From Phallusia mammillata (taxonomy: Eukaryota; Chordata; Ascidiacea; Phlebobranchia; Ascidiidae), in NCBI GenBank assembly GCA_003260075.1, contig QLIY01000038.1, forward strand, positions 186,006-250,005: a stretch of DNA of 64,000 bases, given 5' to 3'. The position numbers and the translations under genes were made by a program. Shown piece by piece: positions 48,701-63,700 of the stretch (the first letter of the stretch is position 1; each line of letters begins with the position of its first letter). Below the pieces are notes generated by a model, which was not told where the DNA came from, did no database searches, and saw only the letters and a list, made by a program, of their open reading frames with translations.

Positions 48701-51700
48701 ATATCGATTATACGAGAACTTTCTTTTTCTCAGCTCATATATGGCATATGCAGCAAAAACACATAGCACAGACAACCAGTAAGAGACTAATATTGTGACA
48801 CAAATTTCCCCCCACAAATTACCAAATTCCCCCCTGGTGGGGAACCACTGTACTAGACTGTTAAACTCTTATATCTGGCAATTCACAGAGTCTTGGCAGT
48901 GGACAGAACCTATCAACAGGCGACCCTGTCTGTGCCCCCGTTCACTCCGCTCTGTCCCAAGCCGCTGTACAACTTGTCCGCGAGCTGCACGTGTGTGCTG
49001 ACGCGCGATGGCATGACGTCATCACCGACGTCATGGCAACTCGATTAAGTGAACTTCCGAAGATTTTATCAAGAAAGAGCGAAGGGTCAGAAGACGGAAA
49101 GAGTGCGGACGTTTTTAAAGGTCAGTTGTAAAAACTTAAAATGTCTTGGTTACAAGTTTGTAGATCGAGGTACGTCTCGACATTTTTGAAAAGATAGCAG
49201 GGCGTTTGCGCAAAAATTGTAATTACCACATAGCTTTTAAATAGGTATAGGTCGTTCAGTGACACAATAAGAAACATTATTTATTTATCGCAAATAAAAT
49301 GGATGTTTTAGTTGCATAAAATAGAGATCCGTCAAAAACAGCCAGTGAATCTGTTTGAAACATAAATTCGGGAGTAATGAAAACTTTTTGACTAAACCTT
49401 GAAAAACAATATGGAAGAAAAAAACTGTTATTTTAGACTTGGACAGTGAAGGCAAGCGCGACCTCATGTGGCGTGTTTACCCGACCCTTGCTGTGATATC
49501 TGGTGTTGATGATGGACTGAGGTTGGGAGGAAGGTGTAAAGTGTTGAGATCGTCGAGAACCGGTGTTCTACTCGGCATGACACACGACAGCAAACTGAGA
49601 GTGCAGTGGGACGACGCGACCGACGTGAGTTTACTAACGGTTTGCAGTGTTTACACCTGTTAGTTGTGTGTAACTATTTTTCAGTTCTAGTGAATAGTTT
49701 ATAGATACCTGCAGGTACCTTATTTTTTTCAGACCCCACAGAGTGACTGCTACATGTCGTCTTTGGAACCGCTACGAGGTGCCCCATTTCACATGTCGGA
49801 CTTTCCTTTGCTTAAACCACAAGTTCTTGAAGCTCTCTGCAGCTTGTCAGGAATCTGGGACGTGAAAAAGAAGCAAAAGCCACGAGACCAACCGGTAAAA
49901 TATTTACTTTTTGTTTTATGCTTTGAATTTGCAAAATTACTTCGCCTTTATAGCTGACATGAGGCTTTGCCGTAATTCACTTAGGTCATAAAATTCGTCC
50001 TTGTTCCAATCTAATTGGATTACGCCAGGCCCATTCAAGGCGTTTTACCGAATCAAGTCGGTCTTCCAAGTATTCTCATGTGGCAAAGCATAGGCTAGAA
50101 AATTGTAATTGTTTAAATCTCTTGTCATTTTCCACCGCATGCACATAAACTTATACTGCCTTTGGCGTTGCTCGTACGATGTTATGTTCTGATTCAGTTT
50201 GCTTACAGCGCCTCATGTGGTCATTTTTACAGAAAGAGGAGCTTGAGAAAGAATTGGACGCCGACATCGCTCACGTGATCGACGGAGAATACGGAAACCG
50301 CGTCACCGATGACGTCAGCAACGAGAACCAATCGTGCAACACGGCCAGTGCTAGCACGGAGCCGAAAACGACGAAGCGTGATGAATGGTGGAATGTTTGT
50401 GTGGAGGCGATTAGATCGTCCGCTCTTTCTGCACTAGAGAATCTTTTCACAAGCAGCAGGTGATTTTTGATTCTGCGCTTTTGCCTGTTTGCAATGTCAT
50501 CAGCGGACCCAATCACGAATGGACATTACAAACACATCATTTTCTTTGCCAAAATTCTTCCAGTGTCGAATTTGCAACCTTGTCCATTTAGAGCAGTGCT
50601 TTTTAACCATTATCCTTGCTGCACCCCTTTCAAATCACCAACCAATTTTTGCACCCCCTTCTGTAATTGCTTAAATAACAAAACCATTGTAATTTAATTT
50701 TTATACAAGCATCCCCGCACCCCCTAGGAACAGTTCTCGCACCCCTGGTTAAGAACCCCTGATTTAGAGAGGCAATACGGTAGTTTTATGCAAATTATAT
50801 AAACAAAAATTAGTTTTATAGTTTGTTTGTCAGTTAAGGGACAGGGGAAAAGGAATGCGAAAAAGATATGTTTGCGACATTTCAATAGAGGTTTCAAACC
50901 TTTTTTAGCGTTCACAGCGTTGGAAATTCTAACTTGGTTTTACGTTTTTTTTAAGATACACCGAAATTGTTCTTGCCACAAAATCGTCTGATTCCGATCC
51001 GAAAACGAACGAAAAAGTGGAAACAAGCTCGATCTCATCCAAAACTAGCACCGCGTCCGATGAGGGCAACGAAGAATCCGTGCAGGTACAAACATCGGAT
51101 ACAAAATGGCAATAATGAAAACTTTCAAATACGTTTATGTTTTGTTTTAGGAACTGAAGGACGTTGTCCGTCGAGTCATGTCGTGTGTCATTGGCCACGC
51201 AATTCAACCAGGTCACCATGGCAACGCACTGGATTTGCAACGCTCCTTCGCACTTTTGTTAAAGGTAACTTTTAGATTCATTATTTTTTGTTGTCAGATC
51301 ATGCATATGTGATTTTTTTTCTACTTCTTGTAAAGATACAAAGTATGCCGAAGCTTCGGTTATAAAATGTAATTATTTTTGCCAAAAAAATAATGTTGTT
51401 TGTTGGTAAAGTTGTAGTTAGTTTGGCTCCGTTGTAATCGTGCTGCCGAACAAAATTGTTTAAAATGGTTTAGGTTGAACAGTTTTATCATTTTTTTAAA
51501 CAACTGACCTTAGTTTTGATAATGTGTTTTTGTGCTCAGATGTCAGCAAATGCAATAATTCGTGATAAAAACGGATTGGAATACAAGGTTATGTACACTG
51601 AAGACGAAACTACTGACAACCTTCCACTTAACGGTAAGAAATACACGGCCATTTCGGTAAAACTAAAGTTTGTGTGCTGTTTACTATTCTATTCCCAAAA

Positions 51701-54700
51701 AATTGTCAACATTGGTTTAAGTAAAAACAATAAACTTTGGATAAACCAAATGAACCCATTTGACCCATACGGCAAACATCTGTTTAATGTTTCATGACCG
51801 CAACAATTTAGTTATTTCTTTGTTTAAAGGCACTCAGCAATCTGTCTCGGCCACAACCGAATCTACCACCTCAACTTTCACAGAGGAATTAAACGACCAA
51901 GCCTCAATATTTGGGTATGTTGGTCGCATGTATTATAGTGCTCATTTTACATTTAACGCATCTGTTTTAAAAACTTGATTGATTGCTCTTTGACATGTAA
52001 AATGCCTAACGATTAAAGTTAGTCATTTTTGCATTACCTTTTTGCATACTTAAGTAAACGAGTATGTAAAATCGCGAACAGATACGTTTTGCGTTATGGC
52101 TGATTTATATATTGCGCTATACTGCATAAGTTTTTATCAGTATTGTCACATATTGTTCAAGAATTTGACCAGGCCTGAAGAGTTACAACTACTACGAGTA
52201 TAGTTTAGCTCCCAAACAGCCTTAATGTTATAAAATGTTAACATTTTAAGTTGTATTGCATTCCTTTCTTTTGTAATAAAAAATAAGTGCATTTGTACGT
52301 TTCATAGTTACACAAAAATTACAATTGAGATTCATACCGTTAGTATTATGAAATATGTTAACATTTTAAGTTGTATTGCATTCCTTGCTTTTCTCACAAA
52401 AAAAGAATTGCATTTTTACTTAGATAGTTACACTAAATTACGAAAACTGGTCCTAAGCGTACCCTGCATCTCTTTCGCTAATGCATATATTTTTCGCTAT
52501 TTAATTTATATGGCTTCCAGTAGTCTCGAAGCAGACGTGGCGGCACGTGCATGCTTCAGCTTTTGATTTGCCATCTTGTGTTCTTGTGTTTAGCGGCATG
52601 GATTTTGAGCTTTTGGGGATGCATCCGTCAGTGGGTCCAGTGTACAGGAGTGCGCACAGACGTCCGCCACACACAAGTCGCCACAACAGGCATTGAAACT
52701 TTGTGTTGCTTTGTTCAGTTTTCATGTCGTGATTTTGTTTCTAACCTTAACCAGTTTTAAGCTCAAGTTTTAACTAAGCTTATGTGTAGTATATTATATA
52801 ATCACGAGTCACCAGAGACTCTGGGGGAATTTAGTATGAGGGATTGAGACAAAAAAAATCGGTGTAGCAAATATATAAGGTCAATTTTCAGCTCATTGTA
52901 TGTTTTGTCATTTCTAGTTAGCTTAAGCAAACATGTAATGTGTTTTACGGCTTAACTATAGTTTTGCCTTCACACGTATGTCATGCTTGAAGGTCACCAA
53001 CAAGTCACAAGAACTTATATTACTTATCACTTACCATATGATTTGTTGCTGAAACATTTTTTTACATCATTTAGTTAAAAAAATCATTGTCAATCGTTCA
53101 TCATGTTATGCAAATAACTTTGATCATTACGGCTAACAATGAAACGGCCATGGAGTTTGGTGTTAGTGTTTTGGCTTCATATGCATGGTTGATTAAAAAA
53201 AAAACACGAATGAGCATTCATTATTTAAATGCGTAGCAACTATCAGCGCAATTAGAATTAAATTTATGATTTTCACTGAAACTTAAAACTCCATGAATCG
53301 CCAAGCAGTTTTAGCTCAATCCCAAACTTAGGAAACACTGCGCTTTTTTCCATGTGTGATTGTGTTGATATTTGACAGAAACGACGAACAGCGGAGTGGT
53401 GGGAACGACGCGTCATACTTGAGGTCGGTACAAGCCTCTAGATCGTCTGGTACTCGGCTCATTCGCCGACGGTAAAACACCCTTTTCACATTTGCTTTCC
53501 ATAGCAAAATGTTTCTACGTTTGTCACTTTAAAGTGTAAAAATTAAAGTAGTAAAACGAAGCTAAATGTAGCTGTATTACTGTCTCAGTTAGAATGGTAA
53601 AATCCATGTTTTAGCTCGCTTTTTTCTGTTTTTACCTATGCAAGATACTATTCAAACAAACGTAACTTAATGTGTACTTCGTTATACCTGCTGGTACTCA
53701 CACTGTATGTGTAACGCAGCTGCACCATTTTCAACACACACCAATTTAAGGGCTGACGATTATCTTAAAATCGTTGGGACTTATTGCTTTGATTTACTTT
53801 CAGACTATGTATGTATGTACACGTTAATTCTGTGAGCAATGTTAGGATTACACAAGTGTAGTTTGTAGCATAAGGACGTTAAAATTCTTTTTTTTACGCG
53901 ATGAATCACTTCAACGTTTCAAATGCTGACAAGTTACCCCTTTTTATTACAATCTGTCCATTATCTGAGATACAAATGAGTCTGGTCAATCGCATAACTG
54001 ATGTGCCAAATTTGTTACGGAATTACTTTTTTATGCGATTAACTGGTGGATTTTATCAAATGGTTCCTACGTTGAGGTTTACTATTCCTGTGCAATTAAG
54101 CACATCACGTGGTGAAGCGGATTTCCTTTGTAATTGTTAACAAACTATATTGTTGAAAACAGGTTAGCTGTCAGGATGGGACAATCGTCTCGTCTTCGTC
54201 CCGGGAGTCCACCAGTCGACTCTGCAACTTCCACAAATGAATCTCAGCAAGGAAGTTCAGTGACAGTTGCCACAAGTGCCACATCGACAACTACCTCGAC
54301 TGCCACTGCCACCGGTGCCACCACCACGCCACGTGAGTGACAGTTTTTGATCATTAAAAGTTTTTTTTCAGGCTCTGTTGCAAAAAGGAATTTTAAAAAT
54401 AAAAGTTTTACCCATTTATTTTCCATTACATATTTTACCTCTAACCACAAAATTTACTGAATTGCTTAAAAGGGATTCGTCAAAACCTAACTCGGGTTTC
54501 GTGAACAGACCAGTTACTGCCAACTCATGTTTTTTTGTAGAATATAACACGGATCCACCAATTTCTCCTACTGTTATGCAACAACTTCTGGAGATGGGAT
54601 TCTGGACTCATCATATTGCCAGAGCTTATCGTGAATCCGGTAAGTCAATATATTGCATTGGAGCGTTACCAAGACCCATAACCAAAAAAATACCCTAATA

Positions 54701-57700
54701 CTTGTATAATGTCTTGTAGACATATTTACTCCATATTGACAGCAAAGTTGACATATGAGACTTTTTGAGACCTTTTTTTCAACTTCTTTTAAGAGTTTTT
54801 TTTTAAATGTGTCTTTTGGTAAATTATTCGTAGAACAAAAAGGTATGTAAGACACCAACATTTTTTTAAACAGATTGGACTGATGGAATGAAAAATGATT
54901 TCTTTTATTGTTTTCAAGCACAGAAACTACTTTTATATATACTTACTTACGGATCAAAACAATATTGACTTGTTTTAGAACTTGGAAATCGATCACAGCA
55001 GGATTCGCGCATTAACACAGCTCGCGAGATAGAAATCTTAACGTCATGGATGATTGACCATCCACTGACGGGTGACGAAGAAGACTGGGATCTATCTAAC
55101 GAAGGTTTGAACGCAAGACTTTTTTCCCAAACACTTCCGTTATTTTATAACTTTTGAATAAGTTTAAACATTTATTGGTTTTGGTCCTTGCAGCGTTTTT
55201 TGTATGTTAAAAAAAAACGACTAGCCCCAAAAAGGCTCGTAAATATACTTTTTTGTTGGTTTGGTATCAGGATTTTGTGGACAAATTATTCTTGGATTGC
55301 TTAACAATTTAAGAAATAACGTGTTCTTTCCCTTGCAGACAACGACGGTGAACAAACTCCTCGACCCTTGGACTTGACTCTAAATGACGTTGAAATCTCA
55401 CCAGACGAGAACCAACCATTAGTGAGTCGATCTTCATGGTTTTGTAAACATTTGTCATTGTCTGGAACGTGTGTGTTGTTGCTATTGGTTAAAACGACAT
55501 TTCAATGTGATAATATTTGTTACTTCCCAGATGACAACAACGTCCAACGAGGAAGAAGGAAGCGAAATTACTCGAATGGTCATCGACATTTCCTCCATGA
55601 GTCGCAAGGCAAAAGGTAGTTTCCAATTTACCTTGTTTAAACCTTCCACACTAGTTGCCACTTCACACATACAGCTATGCAATTCTTATACTACTTCGAA
55701 AGTTTCTTATTCTTTGTAGAAGCGGCAGTAAGTGCAAGTTTGTCGTCTGGTCATTTTGGCGACCTTATCGGTATGTTCGGTTTCAACGAGCAAAACCCGC
55801 ATCCGGTCAAGTTTGAATCTTCTGACCCGCTCGGCACCAAAGCGATCATGCGCAACGACGACCACGTGACACCGATCATGCGTGAAGCGGACGAGGAGGG
55901 AGATGAAGAAACAACACTGCTGCAAAAAACTATTGGGTAAGAATGGAAAAGAAACCTTTTCCGTTTGAAAGTGTATCCGACTGCAAGTAAAAAAACTGCC
56001 TGATCAACGGATATAGAAACACATTTCCTGGAAACAAACTCGATCTTTATAGAAATTTTGGAAAAAAACATTTTTGCATTTTGAGCGGCTCATTTAAAAA
56101 CAAGCATGTTGTACTATTTTGTTGTCTGTTTTGGAGAGAGAGACGTTGTTTGTTTTACACGTTCTAGTTTCCTTATTTAGTTGCAACTCCATGAGCAGTT
56201 TAGAAACTAATTTTAACACCACCTTGTTTTTGTTACTTATCTTTTAGCGCCTCTAGTGACGAGGAGAGGATGGATCAAGCACGTCGTCTGTACGAAGAAT
56301 CACGAGTTCTAGTTTCAAGATCCATAGTTGCCCGTCTCCTTCTCATCTTATCGGTGAACAAAGACTCACGTGACGTCATTGAGTCGCTGCAAGCCCTCGG
56401 ACTAAACGATATCAAGTATGTGAAGGAACTGAGGTTTTAGAATTGATGAGTGTTGTAATTCGTGGTCAAAGGCTTGTGTAGGAATATAGCATTTAAAAAT
56501 ACACGACAATCTATCTAGTTTCTACTCTACAACTCCATGCACGAATCTGTTCTTGTCCTGTATACAATGATGGGTCCCCCTTCTTGAAGGGGACGCAGAT
56601 TGTTTTTGTCCGTAATTTTTCTGTCTTACGCTGGTTTGTTCCAAGCGTTTGTTCAAGAAAGTGTGCTTTAAATTTATTTTACACAGGTTAATTAGTTGTC
56701 CTAGGCTGATGTTCCTCAAGTTTGACCCCGGATGACCCAGCGGTTCAATCCAAACGTTCATACTTTAAAGTTTTATACTTTGTATAAAACTATAAAGTGA
56801 TCGAAATGTGCCTGAATTGAATAGGGTGGAATTTGTGAATAAATAAATAATTTCCAAAAAACTTTTTAGGACGTTACTTCAGCTTATGAAACTGGCTGTT
56901 ACCGGAGTTCTCACCAACATTCAACCGGATTCTTCTGCTCTCAACACTGCCAACTTCACTGCTAGGGACAAGGTTTTTGTTTATTTTCTGCCCTGTGTGT
57001 TTTGTGCATTGTACAGTTTGGTAATGTGCTGTTTAACGTCTAGGATCAGAGAGATACGGTTGGCTGCGTTTACATCACGTGTGTGCAGAACATCGTTGCT
57101 GTGCTGGCGTCCAAAGATATTGCGACTTATAACTTGCTGGTCGAAAGCTGTGTGAAAGTAAGAATCGTATATTTTTCTGTCTGGATAAAACTATCATTTC
57201 CCATGGTAACCCTTAGGGAGTAATATAGCCATTTTGTGCTGCTAATTGGCCACGCTTATATTGTATTTCCTGTAGAAAAGTTTTGAGACTGTTTACATTT
57301 GCAGAGAGTCTATGAGGCCGGCCAGTAAAAATTATACTACATGCACTTGACCATGAGCCATACTATAATTGAAGAATGGACGTCGAATCCAAATCCTAAA
57401 AAGCCTAAAATTACATGAAAAAAACTTATATCAACAGTTGTAGCCGTTCTCATTGAAAAGGCATACTGTTTTTATTGTTTTGTGGTCTTTGGGCATCTCC
57501 CACAAGACTACATTTTTCATATAAATGATTTTCTGCTAGTACCAGTTCATATAGCCGGTTTAACGTAAGGACTAACATACATGTTTTATATCAGGATTTA
57601 CTATCAGCTGCTACTGGTCTGACAGCGATCGACGACAATTGTGTGGATTTCATGGTCACCAAATCATGCGCTGGTTTGCTCACACAAGCCAAACTTACTG

Positions 57701-60700
57701 TCGACAACAAGAAGGAATTCAACCAAGGTGCTGCAAATCGTTTTCCATTGTTTGGTTTTTGACCTGTATTAAAGCTAACCATGTTCAGTTTTCTGTAGAC
57801 TTGTGTGATATAATGCCACATTTTGACGATCCTACATAATGGCATTCAACAATAGTAACATGCAATTATAGTGAATGTACCGAGTCCTAATTAAACCACG
57901 CAAAAAAGTCAAAGTTAAGAGGCAAAGACGAATAAACACTCTAACTGCCGAAAAATTAGGGCCTTTAGTGTACTGTTTTGTTTGATGTAAGAAAGCAGAA
58001 TATTGGTAGGATTGATCTCGTGGCTCAACACAGGCATGTTGAGCAATACCCACGATAATAACAATAATAATAACCTTACGTAACTTGAAACCTTTCTTCC
58101 TGTGTGTTGACTGTAAATCTGGCGACAGGTTTTGTGAAGCTGCTTGATGCTCTTGCCGCTTGCTGCCTTAGTGGTCACGTGACGACCTCAGTCCGCCGCT
58201 GGGCCTTGCACCATCTATTGGCCGCTTTGTCATCAGGGATTTTAAGTGAGCGCGAGGCAGACGCCAAGGACGCTTGCTGTGGGATACCCGTCTGTCCATC
58301 GAGAAGCGTTAGAGCTCACGAAAGTGCCGTCAACAAATGTTTGTGGCATCGAAGGAAAAAGTTGCTTGCTACCACGTAAGTATATGATGGAAAGTCTTAT
58401 TAAAATGCTAACCATATAGTTTTACTTTTTTGTGTATGTTTTAGCCTTTACCATAAAATGTTGTTATGATTGTGAAGAAAGATTTAACTAAAACATGTTT
58501 GTTACTAGGGGCAACGACCTAGTTGTGCGATTGTGGAGCGCCCCGGACCCTGTGGCGTCATCAAGTGGTTGCCAACTGGAGCGTGCCTTTACCCACCAGG
58601 GTTGCCGTGACGACGAGAGATCAGTGATGCGAAACGGTTGTTGGAACGCCAGTGGAAAGTTTTTCGCCGCTTCCATCGATCACGTGGTCGAGGTCATGCC
58701 AAGTTCAGGTAAAGTAATTCTATCTGCAAAGAGACTGATTTTCTACTAAAGCTCATTATTACGAATAGGAAGCAATGCTTACAACGACCCACAGCCCCAT
58801 CTAGTGACGGCGATGACGTGGCCTCAACAGCGTGGTGTGGTCGAGGGAATGCCAGGGACGGGAATTGATTCATTGTTGATCGGAAGAGGCAACGGAACTG
58901 TCGCGATTCTTGACGCATTTGACGCTTCCACGTTTCATCGTAGCGAACTGCATTGCTGCTCAAGACCTGGAGGTAAGTTTTGATTTAGTGTATGTAGCTG
59001 TGGATCGTAATGAGTACCGCTTTTGCAAACATGAAAAAAATTCAGGTATCAAAAAGTACAGTGCTTGACAGATCATGCTCGAGGTAACATGACATGATAG
59101 TTAGTTACAATCAGTTTTTTTTTTAAGGTTTGGTTTGGGTGACCGCTAAGTAGTTTTAAGAGACTTTTTTTTAAGGTTTGGTTTGGGTGACTGCTAAGTA
59201 GTTTTAAAGACCCAAGTGTTTCATTTAAATACCAAAACATAGCCATATTTGCTTTTTTGGTATTTAAATTTTAATTTTGGGAAACCGCTGGAGAAATTTG
59301 CCGTTTCGGTCCCCCAAAACACCTTAAAAAAACACTGGTTACAATCATTATTTTAAAGCAAATAACTGTTTGCATTAGGTACTGTCGAAAACGATAATGT
59401 TGGACGAACAGACTCACCGAATGCTTGATGAATCTTTTTAAAAATAATCAATGTTTTTCTGTGTGTACGTTTAGTAGATTTTGATCGCGGTTGCCGAGTA
59501 TTATGCTGCAACAAACACCGAGTCCTCGAATGCTGGTTTAGGTCAACCTATTCCTATACATTGTATTTTTGTTTGCAGTAAGTGTCACTAGCTTGGCGTG
59601 GTTTCACGAGGAACAACCTTTCGCTATTGGCTTTGATGATGGTAAGGTGTTGCTAGCCATGCGTGACAACGAGCGTCACGTGGCCACCATTGATGCGTGT
59701 CAGTCGAAAGTTCGACATCTCGAATGGGACCCCACAGGTATGGATTTATTTTTGTAAACAAAGCAAATGTAGTTTTAACCAAAATTCTGTCCAGCTTTAA
59801 GATGCACCATTTTTAACCTGATTTTAGGAAATATTCTGGCTGCTCAAGTCGCCGACGAACCCACCGTAAAGTTGTGGCATCTCCACGGCGACAGTTGGCA
59901 TGACGACTACTCGCTCGGCCATGACGCTGTCGTCTCAACGGTGACATGGTGCAGCGCTCTGGGGAAGTCCCACAACCCGCGACTGATGCTGGCCATGTAA
60001 GTAACTTTATGGCCTTCCATCCAACAACTGCGCATTTAACTGTATTATGAATCAATAGTTTAATGTTAAGTGTGCCGAAAAATAAGTAACATTTTGTTGC
60101 ATTTTTTGCGTTTAACGTTCCAATGTCGTTGTGAAAGCAAAGAATCCAACGGGCCTTTTTTTCTACATTGCGTACTCGTATTAAGAATGGATTTCACGAA
60201 TTCACTTTGCCTGTAATATTTACTTTTGCATTGCGTATTACACTTAAAATGCGATATTTTCTTTTTATCCAAAAATCATAATCCTGCTACTTTGATGCGT
60301 GATACTTTGTGACTTTTTCATGTATTTGCAACAGTGGAAGCGAGGACGGTTCTATCCACGTATGGGCGACACCTCAACCAACCGAGGGCGGTGTTTGTAC
60401 GGAACTGAAAAGCACAACATCTGATCCCTGTACTAACTATAAGACACAGACTTCTAGGTCATCACGCAGTGCTTCCGACGTGGCAGGTACTTACTTACTT
60501 CTTATATAGCTTGCCATGTTTCAAGGTTCACTCTGTTTCAAGGGTAGTCGAGACACGCGAGAAACCTAACCATATATAAGTAACTTTTTGTCACAACACA
60601 AAACGAAATTTATTATTTCACCTAGTTGTAATTCCTCTGCGTTTAAAGTTATATTTTCAACTTAGCTCTCCAAAATATTCTACAGTTTTAAACCACTGGC

Positions 60701-63700
60701 AAAGGCACATAAATATCTGAAATGGTCAACAGTTTGACAACCGATTTCGTCTTACAAAGTAAATGTTGACACATCAAAGGCCAAGATAAACGCTACTAGT
60801 CTAGTGATCAGTTCTTTGTTGTATAGTTGTTTAATTAAGATCGCGAAAGCTCTACCTTAATGCAGGTATTTTTCAGAATCGTCAACCGCTTCTCTGGCAA
60901 CACCTATCGAGTGTGAACTAATGAAGAGTTTTCAGTCGGGCGCGGCTATCCAAACTGCAGAATTCAACCCCACCGGTTACTTGCTTGCCACTGGAGACGC
61001 AAACGGGACAGTTCGAATTTGGTCTCTCAATGTAAGTAAACTAGAACCCCTCGATAAATAAATGTATTTGTTACAATTTTTACATTGATTTGTTTGCAGG
61101 ATGGGACTCTTCTGCAGAGTAGAGACAGTGAGGGGGAGGTGACCGCTGTCACGTGGATAAACGACCATTTGCTTGTGACTTCATCGTCGGAGACAAAGGA
61201 CATCACCTTTTTGTCGGTATGTATGTCGTTACAGCTGTGCTCTGTTCCTTCAGTTTTGTGTTTTTAACTGTCTGAAGAAGCGATTTAAGATTTCTTATGC
61301 ATTTGGCATTGCATCACTAACTAACGTTTAAGTGCCTTTTTATGAACGATTTGTCGCCAAATTGTTTTTTAAGCTGTATAAGTCGATTTATTTGCACGTT
61401 TTTGGGGTAGCAAGGTTGACAATTTTTTCCACCGCAGGTCAGTGACAATTGGTTGATTCGTAACCATCTGATCGCGAAAGCTCGCCAAACGCTTCTGCAG
61501 CGAGGTCTCGTACATTTTGATCACCTCGAGTGCTTTCAAGTTTTCTTGCGCCATTTGCCAGTCATGCTGCGCGATCAATATGAATACGAAAAGGTGAGTT
61601 TCATCCAAAATAAATGCTAAAATGCAAAACATAAACGAAAAAGAAACACTTGACCATTTTGTACCCCATTAGGCGAAGAAATGCTGATCATCTGTAATAT
61701 ATCGTTTAGGCATCCATAAAAACTTCGTAGCAGTTTAACATTTCTTATTTGTTTTTAATTTTTGCATTACATCTTTTTAAGATTTTTCATTCCACTTATA
61801 CATTATAAGATTTCTTCATGCCACTTAGCAATGGTATTTTATGGAGAAAACATAGTCGACACAAATTTGTGTATTATGTAAACCTCAGGCAGAACTATAA
61901 ATGGCACAAAAAATGCCGAAGTGTTTCCCGTCCACTGTTTTTGCTTAGTTACACGTTTCTATTGTAGGTTAGTGTGATGAGCGGAGACCAACTGACTTTC
62001 AGTGAGTTTCTACAGAGCCTGTGTGCTCTGAGTGTTGGACTTGAACTTTGCGAGACGATTTGTTACACTGCTAAAATCCCTCCACACCATAAGGTAAAGT
62101 CATAGCTTGTAAAAGTGGTAAAACACCTCCTAACAAGTTGGCCAATAGACAGACAAATAATTAACTGGGAATACTTTATGTCTAAAACCGAAGATGAACT
62201 TACATCAGCATTATAAATATATACACTGTATCTACTGTTGTTTGGAAGGTATATGATCTTAACGACAATTAATTATTAAACAAATATATTTTATGGGTTC
62301 ATGTAGTAAATAAGATTATATGTATTAGACCAAGCGTAAAAACCTGTACCATTTTAACCATTTTGTTTCCAGTTTTGCTAAACCCTATTTTTCCGTAAAA
62401 CACAGATATGTGATCCGGTTGAAAAACAGCCGATTGGCAACTGGTTGTGGCTCGCAAACTTCGACAAGTTATCGCGTGCAATTCTCGCCATCTCACGTCG
62501 CACAAAGTTGTCTGAAGATTTCCGGGAGGAATCCGATGACGTCATCGTTGGACCAGACCCAATTGTGAGTCATATCAAACGTGTTAGCAAAAAAATTGAT
62601 TGGAAAAATAAGTCGTATTTGAACAATCTTTTACACTGGGCCACGATACAGATTTATAGAGTTATTTTTCAATAATGTAAAACATTGACTCTGCGTCTGA
62701 CTGCCTTTAAAATACGTTTAAAATCTTTAAAAATGTTAGGAAAGGTTCTTTTTCGCTCATATTTTTACACGTACATAATTTGCATCACAGGACAACTCTT
62801 TGTGGCCGGCGAAGGTCGACGAGCAGCTGGTCACGTGGTACGAGGAGCAGCCCGATGATTGGCAGATCGGTGGAAGGTGTGACGCGTATCTGTTCGGTGC
62901 CGGACGTCATGGTCAGTTGGCTGACGCAGGCAGCAGCACATTGTCCCCGTCACACGGTCCATCCTTTCAGCAAGCACAAAGTGTAAGTTAGCTATCTGTA
63001 AATGGATCGTGATAACATTTATGTGAGGTTGTAGCTACACAGTGGGCTTGCAAAAACAAATTTCGACGATTTTGTAATTTGCCCCAAGCAGGATTCATAT
63101 TAGATTGGGCCATCCCAAACAAACACGAATGGGTCAGACAAACGGGCGAGACAATCTTAAACACGTTCTGATACATTTGTAAATGGAATGGCGCAACTTC
63201 AAGATGTTTTCAAATTTGGTTTGTTTTTTATAAACCTATTGATCCATACTATAAGCGACGAACAACTGCAGTAAAAATGGCAGCAACGACCAAAATTAGT
63301 TGTTTGTGCTAAATTTCGGTGTTTGTTGCAGATTGTATGCGGTCAGAATTGCACGTTCATCGTCTCAACCACTGGTAGCGTTTACTCGACGGGTGAGGGA
63401 AGTTATGGAAGGTTGGGTCAAGGAAACTCAGACGATCTTAACCGACTTACAATCATATCAGCATTACAAGGTAAGCTTCTATGAGCTTGTACACATTCTA
63501 CATATTACATTCTACCTGTACACATTTTACGCATTCTACCTAAAGTACGTATGCCTAATTTTAACTTTTAGGAAAGGTGGTTTGTGTCTGTCTCTTGGTG
63601 GTCTTTGTGCCCTACTTATACATAATGATTTTTTTTTTACTTACACATAATGACTTGTTTAGGATTCGCGGTAAAGCAGCTAGCGACATCTTGTGGCAGC

